Under the pieces are notes generated by a model. The model saw nothing but the letters and a program-made list of their open reading frames with translations, made no database searches and had not been told where the DNA came from. This document shows, one piece after another, positions 55,222-64,000 of a stretch of 64,000 nucleotides of DNA (the first letter of the stretch is position 1; every line of letters starts with the position of its first letter). The position numbers and the translations under genes were made by a program. This stretch comes from Clonostachys chloroleuca (lineage: Eukaryota > Ascomycota > Sordariomycetes > Hypocreales > Bionectriaceae). Location of the stretch: NCBI GenBank assembly GCA_037952775.1, contig JBANAY010000004.1, forward strand, positions 12,214,001 through 12,278,000, given 5' to 3'.

Positions 55222-56431
55222 GGCGGACGCAGAGGTGGGCTGCGACGAGCCTCAGATTGGCGATTGTCGCTTGTGATGGTTCGGTAATAGATGTTGCGTG
55301 TCCAGAAGGTCGTTTGTTGAGTATCTGAAGCGTTCTGGATGACGTTCGTGCAGTCGCATTATGTGAGGCAATCTGACTTCATGGATACTGCTGGCTTCTT
55401 GACCTAATAATGGCATATTAGCTTGACAGGCCCAGCGCAGGGAACTAGAAGCCGGAAACAGGCCTGGAAGTTTACACGCCAGTTGATCGCACTGTGTTTC
55501 TAAGGAGCTACAGTGGGGAGACAAAAGTTTCGTGTAAACCCCATTTTTATACCAAATCTCCCTATCTTTAACCTCCTATTATAAGCTAATTTTATATTAT
55601 AAGAATTGAGTAAAAAAAAATTTATTATAAAACAAAGACTAAATTATACTCTATTAGCTTTAGTATATCTTTAAGAATTTTATTAAATTTATAAATAATT
55701 AATCAAGTTATCCAGTAGGCTTATACAGTATAACCCTGGCTCTAACCCTGGGATTACTATGAGTTTCTACTATTTATACTGTATAATTTGTACTATATAG
55801 CTTTAAGCTATTATAATAAATCTAGAAAAAATCTAAAAAATATAATAAAAGTACTTATATATTATTTGATCTAATTTATATTTAATATAATTTTTTTCTA
55901 ATTTTTAATTGTATTTTTAAATATAGATAATTAGCTTTAAAATATTAGCTTAACTATGGGGTACTGTGTACTTACACGAAACTTCTGTCACCTGATTGTA
56001 GCTCAATTAGATTACGTGGATGATCCACCTGAGTGCGTGCTGAGGAGGGGAGCCAGACAGTGCGAACGAAGCTGGACACCAACACTGCGGCTTACTGTAT
56101 ACTTGCTGACCTGTCCTAAGCTCGTACAGCTTGCCTTACATAAGTCCAAAAATAGGTAAGGACCTCTGCGAGATGCTCCATTTCAAGTGGTGTCAATTGT
56201 ATAGTCTTTGCTATTGGTAGGAGGTGTGTTAGCAGCTTTTATCTCACTAAGTCCCGCCTTATCCAGTCAGTCCCCCAGGCTGAAGAAGCTGCAACCCCCG
56301 ACGCCGCCCCGCCAAATTGTCCTCTCTTCCGACACCTTCACGACCTAACCTTGGAATTTGTCCTTGTCGCAGAACCACCATCCACGGACACCAAACTCCA
56401 ATTTTCTCGATACCTTCGATAGCACATCATC
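55222..56431. other. divergent region TLG2 / calmodulin, with a mobile-element remnant
   Basis: 1.2 kb between divergent starts. Its middle is the AT-rich mariner-type remnant (55511-55998). The sequence on both sides has normal composition, and the promoter of each gene must lie in the flanks. No gene was supported here. Confidence 0.6.
55511..55998. mobile_element. non-autonomous Tc1/mariner-type remnant with TIRs, AT-saturated (RIP-like)
   Basis: 488 bp bounded by imperfect inverted repeats and flanked by TA on both sides (55509-55510, 55999-56000), the target duplication of Tc1/mariner elements. The left end begins CAGTGGGGAGACAAAAG. The reverse complement of the right end begins CAATCAGGTGACAGAAG. 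Both then continue TTTCGTGTAA. Including flanking bases, 28 of 33 positions match. A further inner match (ACCCCAT) lies just inside. The body is extremely AT-rich with scattered TA runs, unlike the flanking DNA, consistent with C-to-T decay by repeat-induced point mutation. No transposase frame remains, so it is a deleted copy or MITE. The ends resemble those of impala-like fungal elements from memory. Confidence 0.8.
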
Positions 56432-57430
<999 letters not shown>

Positions 57431-58476
57431 GGCGATTGAAGTCAGAGAGGCCTCCGAGGGTGCTGCTGTGCAGCATTAGCTAGACCTCGAGCCCGGTCCT
57501 GGTCTCGTTATCTTGGTAGTCTTGAGATTTTCAAGTTTAAATGACATTTGATATCTTCTAGGCCTTCTTTTAGACTCAACAGGCTTACCGAAGTTGTGAG
57601 CGATGTGTGGTAGACCATGTTGTGATGTAGTTAGTGTGGAGAAGCGTGAGGCACGAGGTATTGGTCTGGGTATTGCTTCGTCCTGCTCTTGTGCCATGTT
57701 GACCAACACACGAGGAGTGAAAAATGTAATCACTTTAACTAGTCTTTGAGGTGTTATTTTCTTGCCATGGCACTGTGGTGATTTCATTTCCAACCTGTAA
57801 ACTGAATATAGTACGATGAACCATTTATTGCATCACAGCTATGGAGGTACAATAAGTCGTGGTAGGCCAAGACACCAGCTCAACATGATTAGAGCATGTT
57901 TGTGCGTGTATTTGTTGGCACAGGCATGTACCTACGTGCTAAATAGGAGCTCAGAGCTATGCTCATATTAGGTTCTGCTAACAACATGCTCTCAAGAACA
58001 TAGGTACCTAAGGTAGGTAGGTAGGTTCAGAAGTGTAATAATCTTGTTGCTTACATACCGTTGCTTAACCGGTGGCGAAGCTTTTCCGCCCCGGGCCCTC
58101 CACCTGCTCGCGTGGCGCTGTAGCTGGCTGAAACCACTGTGGGACACCGACAAACTGCAGTGGCCAAGCTTCGACATACAAAGCGGTACGTACCTGATTG
58201 GCAAGTGAGCCCCACGTTGACATGTGTCCGCCTTCACATCTTACCTCCCGTCGAGACTCCAATCCATCAGCGTCACCCGCCGCATAGTGTAAGCCATTGT
58301 TTGCGTGGCCAGCCATTCGGGACGCCAGCGATAGACTTCCGACCGGCAGCTTCTTAGACCAAGCTGCCAATATCACACCGGTTCCCCCAGCCAGGGTCTA
58401 CATACCCTCCTCTGCCCCTGGATCAAGAAGCTACCAGGCGATCTAGTCGCCGGGTCCGCCACAACCCGTTTGCAAT
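57431..58476. other. intergenic region calmodulin / AP-1 gamma
   Basis: 1.05 kb with the calmodulin 3' flank and the AP-1 gamma promoter, both on the plus strand. A GGTAGGTAGGTAGG microsatellite lies near 58013-58027. No gene supported. Confidence 0.5.
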
Positions 58477-61266
58477 ATGAGTTCTTGTATGAGCATCACC
58501 CTAGCCGAACGAACACCGGTTTAGGGCCGTGAGACTTACGATGATTCCCCCTCGCAGTAAAACAGTTTATCCGCAATGTGCGCGCAGCCAAGACCATCGC
58601 CGACGAACGAGCTGTCATCCAAAAGGAGAGTGCCGCCATTCGAGCCAGCTTCCGAGAAGAATCCCACAACCACACCGTCCGGTAGGTGCTCAGCTTCTGG
58701 AATTCCTTCGATTGGGCCACCATCATGATGCGGCTGGGAAATGTACAATAATGGATGCTGACGGGCGGGGTACAGACGTAACAATGTCGCAAAGCTCCTA
58801 TATCTTTTTACACTGGGTGAGCGCACGCACTTTGGACAGATCGAATGTTTGAAGCTGCTGGCATCCCCTCGATTTGCCGACAAACGCTTAGGACACCTGG
58901 CCACGAGTTTGCTTCTGGACGAAAACCAAGAAGTGCTGACCTTGGTCACAAACTCCCTGAAGAAGTATGGAATAGTTGCCTAGCCCCCTCCAGCTTCTTG
59001 AATGTCCTTTGGGCACCTGGTTAACTTTTAGGATCTCCGCAGTGACCTCGAGCACTCTAATCAGTATGTCGTCGGTCTGGCTCTCTGTACATTGGGAAAC
59101 ATCGCCTCTCTGGAGATGTCTCGTGATCTGTTCTCCGAAGTTGAGGCCCTGCTCGCAACCGCCAACCCTTATATCCGACGAAAGGCAGCTCTGTGCGCTA
59201 TGCGCATATGTCGCAAGGTCCCCGATCTTCAGGAACATTTCCTTGAAAAGGCAACGCAACTCCTGTCCGACCGAAACCATGGTGTCCTCCTCTGTGGTTT
59301 GACACTTGTCACCAGTCTTTGCGAAGCAGACGAGGAAGAGGGCGGCGAAGAAGGCATTGTGGAGAAATTTAGATCATTTGTCCCCGGTCTGGTCAAGACC
59401 TTGAAGAGTCTGTCGACTGCTGGATATACTCCCGAGCACGACGTTACTGGTATCTCGGACCCATTCCTCCAGGTCAAAATCTTGCGACTTCTACGTGTTC
59501 TGGCCGTGGGCGATGCGAATATTAGTGAGCAGATTAACGATATTCTGGCCCAGGTTGCGACAAACACGGATCCCTCAAAGAATGTCGGCAACTCGATTCT
59601 TTACGAAGCTGTCCTAACTATTCTTGATATTGAAGCGGATTCTGGCCTGCGAGTATTGGGTGTCAACATTCTTGGGAAGTTCCTTACCAACAGAGACAAC
59701 AATGTTCGATACGTGGCTCTCAACACCCTGATCAAGGTTGTTGCCATTGAGCCAAATGCTGTCCAGAGACACCGAAATACTATTCTGGAATGTCTTCGAG
59801 ACCCAGATATCAGTATCAGGAGGCGTGCTCTGGACCTGAGCTTTACACTCATTAATGAAAGCAACGTTCGAGTGCTGATTAGAGAGCTCCTGGCCTTCCT
59901 GGAAGTGGCGGACAACGAGTTTAAGCCCACCATGACAAGCCAGATTGGTATCGCTGCTGATAAGTTTGCTCCAAACAAGCGTTGGCATTTCGATACAATG
60001 CTTAGGGTGGTGACTTTGGCCGGCAATTATGTCAAGGAGCAGATCCTCTCCTCCTTTGTTCGCTTGATTGCGACCACACCCGAGCTGCAGACTTATGCCG
60101 TGCAGAAGTTATATATTAACCTGAAGAAAGATATCACACAGGAGAGTCTTGCCCAAGCTGGAGCTTGGTGCATTGGAGAGTATGCTGACGCTCTTTTGAA
60201 AGGCGGACAGTATGAAGAGGAGGAACTGGTCGCTGAAGTTAAGGAGAGTGAGATTACCGACCTCTTCTCGCTTATTTTGAACAGCAGCTATGCCTCGCAA
60301 GTCACTACCGAGTACATTATTACCGCTCTCATGAAGCTCACCACTCGATGCTCTGACCCTGCGCAAGTAGAACGGGTACGGCGATTGCTGCAAACTCACC
60401 AGACGAGTCTCGATGTCGAGATTCAGCAGCGTGCAGTTGAATACAGCAATCTGTTCCAATTCGACCAAATCCGCCGCGGTGTTCTCGAGAAGATGCCACC
60501 GCCACAGATTAAGGAGGAATCCAGAGTTCTTGGTCCAGCGGCAACCAAGAAGTCAAAGGCTGTCAACAGGAAGTCGAAGATTCTCAAGCCCACAGAACAT
60601 GACCTGCTCAGCCTGATGGATGTCCCAGGTGCAAGCACTCCTACCACTGGTGGTCCTGCTCAGAACAACTCGGATCTGCTTGCTGATATCCTGAGCGCCC
60701 CTAACACTCCTGCTCCCTTCTCGCCTGGACACCAACAACAATCCCACACAGCATCTATTATGGACCTCTTTGGCTCTGGAGGTCCTGCCTCTCCAGCCCC
60801 TACACAAGCATCCTCCAACTTTGATTTGATGGGTGGCAGCACCGCCACCCCACCTCCTCAGGCCCAAGCCCCTCCCGGCCATCCTTGCTACAATGCTAAT
60901 GATCTTAACGTGACGTTCCAAATCCAACGTAATGCCGAAGGTGTTATTCAAGCCCTGGCACGTTTCCAAAATACCTCGGGATCGGCTACCCTATCCAATG
61001 TCGGACTGCAGGCTGCGGTTCCCAAGTCGCAGAAGCTTCAACTACAGAGCATCACAACGGCGGATCTCGCTCCAGGAACCGAGGCTACACAGGCGATGAG
61101 GGTCACTGGGTGCAAAGGGGTAAGACTTCCCAAAATACACTTTGATTGGAGATACACATGCTGACATTTGGCCTAATAGCCCCTTCGCTTGCGCCTCCGC
61201 ATCGGCTACTCTCACCCCACCGCCGGCCAAGTTATGGATCAAGTAAACTGGACTGAGCCTTCATAA
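58477..61266 (+). CDS. APL4: AP-1 complex gamma-adaptin (Apl4-like)
   Basis: Large subunit of the AP-1 clathrin adaptor at the trans-Golgi network and endosomes. Exons are 58477-58486 (10 nt), 58558-58681, 58776-58964, 59043-61119 and 61180-61266, with introns of 71, 94, 78 and 60 nt. The product is 828 residues and the frame closes exactly. The spliced N-terminus [20 protein letters not shown] is the family start. The trunk (about 1-560) includes [21 protein letters not shown] Pro/Ser-rich hinge has DLLSLMD and MDLFGSGG, resembling clathrin-binding sites. The C-terminal ear (about 710-828) ends in [10 protein letters not shown] after the last junction. The clathrin light chain and TLG2 genes, which act at the same membranes, are close by. 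Confidence 0.95.
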
Positions 61267-61980
61267 ATATAATCAATCATGGCGTTGAGCAGGCAAAATC
61301 ATATGTTTACTTGGGGCGGGCGTTTCCCCAACACAGTGATAGCGGGCTGCTGATTGCTCTGACAGCGACGGAGAAAGGGTTCAAATAAAAATTAGCAAAT
61401 GGCAAGACCATGTGGTCCGGAGGGTGCTGGTCTAGACGGACATGTGTAATGACGGGGGGTCCGGCTCTCAGGCGATTCGGGCGTAAATGTCGGATGTAGA
61501 GCCCCGGGATATACTGCTGCCTTATTTATTCCAAATTCCAGGACATAGTTGGGGATATGAGAACATAGATGAATATTGGGCACTTCTTTCTTAACTTGAT
61601 CTTCACTGCTTTGTGTCGTGTTGTGTGAACTTGTCGAGACCTGGTGACATTGTGGACTTTCCATCCACTGGAAGTTCACCAACGGTTCTGTGCGACGCAA
61701 ACCACAGTGGGCGCACGGGGACTACACAGCATGAAGAGGAGGGCAGGCAAAATTTGTCATTGGTATCGTGTCTATCATGAGCTAGATGCACCCCATATTA
61801 CCATCTAAACACCAAACGCTGGAAAACCAATCTTTTTGAATCTTTTTCTGAAGCCCCATCCCATGCAGTCCGAGGAAATATCATACTATACCAGAAGTCC
61901 CGTTTTCCAACCCGCTGATGCCCCCCTTCCATTCTCTTCAGCCCCTCACCCTTGGCTTAGAGATACAGATCTCCCAGGTT
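61267..61980. other. convergent intergenic region AP-1 gamma / NCBP3-like
   Basis: 714 bp with the 3' flanks of two convergent genes. A few open frames under 110 codons show no family features. Nothing else noted. Confidence 0.45.
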
Positions 61981-63260
61981 CTAACCGAACAGATCCTCAG
62001 CTCGTTTCCTGTTTTGCTTCTTTGCCCCTATCAACTCTTTTCCTGCGTTGCTGCCTCCAAGCTTGGTAGGGAACAGTTCCTTGGCGCTCGCCGCCGTGCC
62101 CTTGATGCTGAATCCTCCGTTGTTGCTGCGCGGGTTCGCCGAACCCCGGATGTTAAAGTTACTGTTCGAGCTGCGGGGTACATCCACAATCTTGGGATGG
62201 TCCTCCTCTGTGAGATGAGCCGAGCCCGTGGAGCTTTCGAGCTGATCGAGCTGGCCGCCACGGCCGGTTGTCTTGGTGGGGAAGAGCTCCTTGGATCGGT
62301 TGCCCCTGTCGGATGTGATGCGATCCTTGAGGGAGCGAGCCTTGATCCTGTTGCCGGCAGAACTAGCACTTTCGTCCATTGACATGTCGCCGTCGCGGTC
62401 ACGGCTGGGCGACGCAGACCTTCCCCTGCCACGAGATGGCCTTCCGCTGGAAAATAGCTCCTTGCCCTTGTTCTGCTGCGAGTACGAAGGCCGTCTCTCG
62501 CGCGAGCGGTCACGCGACTCCGATCGTCGGCGCGAAGCTCGGGGTGCGTCGTCATACATGCTGGCCTCATAGGTCTCGATCTCATCATCGTCGGACCCTC
62601 TTCTCCTATACCTGCCACTGCCGCGGCTGTCGCGCTCACGGTACCTGCTCCTATTCTCCTGGTTCCGTCTCCGCCGCTCTTCAGGGTCGTGTTCCGGATG
62701 CAGGAGATAATAGCGGCTTCTCTGCGCGGCGCCGGCCTCCTTCCTGTCGCTCTCGACCGCGAAGCGGATTTGGAGGGAGACGTCGGGCTTGCCGTCGACT
62801 GCCTTGCCGGGGAGGCTCTCGCCCACGCCCAGCGCTGTTGCGTCCGCAATCTCGACATTGCTCAATGCCACGAGGGCGTCACGCGCGACCGATTCGGAGC
62901 TGAAGACGAGGTTCGCGGACGTGTCGTCGATCCACTCGACTCTGTCGACCGAGCCAAAATGCGACCTCACGTACGTCTTGATGTCGTCTGTGTGTAGCGT
63001 GTCGACTCCACGGACGTTGACCTTGTTGGGTACCACCGTCTGAGACTCGTTGTCCGCCGCTGTTGTTTCATCCTCAATGACCTCGCCGAGTTCTTCAGGC
63101 TCGTCGGGTTGCTTTAGGCCGTCATCAGTATGTGGGTGCTGGGTAAGAGGGCCTACATCGGAGATGCAAAAGAAGGCCTTACCAGAATATCGTTGTCCTG
63201 AGCGGGCTCCTCCATAAAGGGCTGCTGGGCAGCATCGCCCATCTCAATGTCTAGATCCAT
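61981..63260 (-). CDS. nuclear cap-binding protein subunit 3-like (NCBP3/DUF2414) with repeated KELFPTK motifs
   Basis: Likely a nuclear mRNA cap-binding/export factor of the NCBP3 family. Exon 1 is 63260-63183 (26 codons). The intron starts GTAAGG at 63182 and ends either CCCAG (exon 2 from 63138) or TAAAG (exon 2 from 63111, with a better branch site CTGATGAC). Both keep the frame and give 411 or 402 residues. The cap-binding RRM-like domain has NKVNVRGVDTLHTDDIKTYV and VDRVEWIDDTSANLVFSSES. Then a block RYYLLHPEHDPEERRRR and an Arg/Ser/Asp-rich disordered region. The C-terminal half repeats the motif KELF(P/S)xK (KELFSS, KELFPTK twice, KELIGAKK, AEDLFG) at roughly 40-60-residue spacing. 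Function is inferred from the family. Confidence 0.8.
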
Positions 63261-64000
63261 GGTGGGCGAATTGGCCGAGGATGTAGAGCTGCGAAACTGA
63301 AGGGATTGATGCTATCTGGGAAGATTGGAACGAAATCCGCCTAAGCCAAGGATGGCGACGTGTGAACGCAGGCCTTGAGATGTTCGAGATTCCCCAGCCC
63401 AGACTGAGGCTGGACAGTAAATGTGATAAGATAAATCTACTGCACAGATTGCACAGAGATGTGCGTGCCAGATCGGGAGACGCTGGCGACACGGGGACTT
63501 TGGACGAGGCTGATGAGGGTACGAGAATGAGAGAGGAGCAAGTGCAATTGAAGAGCTTCGCGATTCGCGAACTGCCTACCCAACGCCTAGCGCCGGTCGG
63601 GGCAGTCGGAGCCGTCCAGCCCAGTGGAAGCAGTGCAGCACAGCGGCTCACAGGCCTGACGAGACCTGCTACCTGGGGCAGCGTCCAGCGGACAAACCTT
63701 CATTTAGCACTAAGGCAACCCTGGAGAGCCGGTGTGGAGATGTGGGTACCAGCAGCGGCTTTCCCTGCACCAGCGTGATCTCCAGAAGTCTATATCACTG
63801 CAGAAGCAGCCATCGCGGAGGAGCGATTGGGCTGTCGCGTGCATATCGAAGCCGACTTTGGTTGACTCGCCAGTAATACTTATACTCGAACCTGCTGGGC
63901 CACGGCAAGCACGCATGCGGCCTCCGTGCTGCGCAGCAGGGTATGACATAAGATTGGCTCACCCTCAGCAGAAATTCGATGGGCAGCTTGGACCGCAGCA
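63261..64000. other. right-edge sequence upstream of NCBP3-like
   Basis: Contains the promoter of the NCBP3-like gene. Open frames (up to 138 codons) have no recognisable features. No gene can be supported before the window ends. Confidence 0.45.

Overview
The window is nuclear DNA of a filamentous ascomycete (Pezizomycotina), probably a sordariomycete close to Hypocreales. The evidence is: short GT-AG introns (about 44-260 nt) with CTGAC/GCTAAC-like branch sites; a calmodulin gene with an intron directly after its ATG; an AT-saturated, RIP-like degraded mariner remnant; scattered TACCTACC microsatellites; and proteins that all look fungal (glycogenin with a long tail, HRD1, a filamentous-fungal C2H2 factor). 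Rank and genus are inferred. Nothing here is bacterial or viral, and I saw no rRNA, convincing tRNA or CRISPR.

Layout. 1.2-7.8 kb: a divergent pair, Golgi golgin COY1/CASP (-) and CORVET subunit VPS3 (+). 8.6-9.5 kb: an EFM7/NNT1-type methyltransferase (-). 10.8-13.0 kb: a C2H2 zinc-finger regulator (-). 13.0-27.2 kb: a 14-kb stretch in which I can support no gene. 27.2-29.8 kb: ER E3 ligase HRD1 (+). 30.6-33.6 kb: glycogenin (-) with an unusual His/Gln/Gly-rich tail. 35.1-36.7 kb: an APH-fold kinase-like protein lacking its catalytic residues (-). 37.7-39.2 kb: a secreted lysine-rich, histone-H1-like repeat protein (+). 39.4-40.9 kb: a Mn-type CDF transporter (-). 42.2-43.1 kb: monoacylglycerol lipase (-). 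44.1-46.4 kb: mitochondrial ABC transporter MDL1 (-). 47.4-48.8 kb: RTT103 (-), divergent from 49.5-50.3 kb clathrin light chain (+). 50.6-51.0 kb: cytochrome oxidase subunit VIIa-like (-), divergent from 51.4-53.8 kb PPR-like mitochondrial protein (+). 54.1-55.2 kb: t-SNARE TLG2 (-). 55.5-56.0 kb: mariner-type remnant. 56.4-57.4 kb: calmodulin (+). 58.5-61.3 kb: AP-1 gamma-adaptin (+). 62.0-63.3 kb: NCBP3-like cap-binding protein (-).

Most genes are housekeeping. A trans-Golgi/endosome theme recurs (COY1, VPS3, clathrin light chain, TLG2, AP-1 gamma); the last three lie within 12 kb. Mitochondrial functions form a second group (MDL1, COX7-like, PPR). I rebuilt exon structures by eye from splice signals and family conservation; reading frames close exactly for every multi-exon gene except three.

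Those three (the C2H2 factor, HRD1 and the secreted Lys-rich protein) each need one or two single-base corrections at homopolymer runs. That suggests assembly errors, or possibly real lesions. The most novel-looking items are the secreted histone-H1-like protein beside a pseudokinase-like APH protein, the glycogenin tail repeats, the 14-kb gene-free interval and the mariner remnant.
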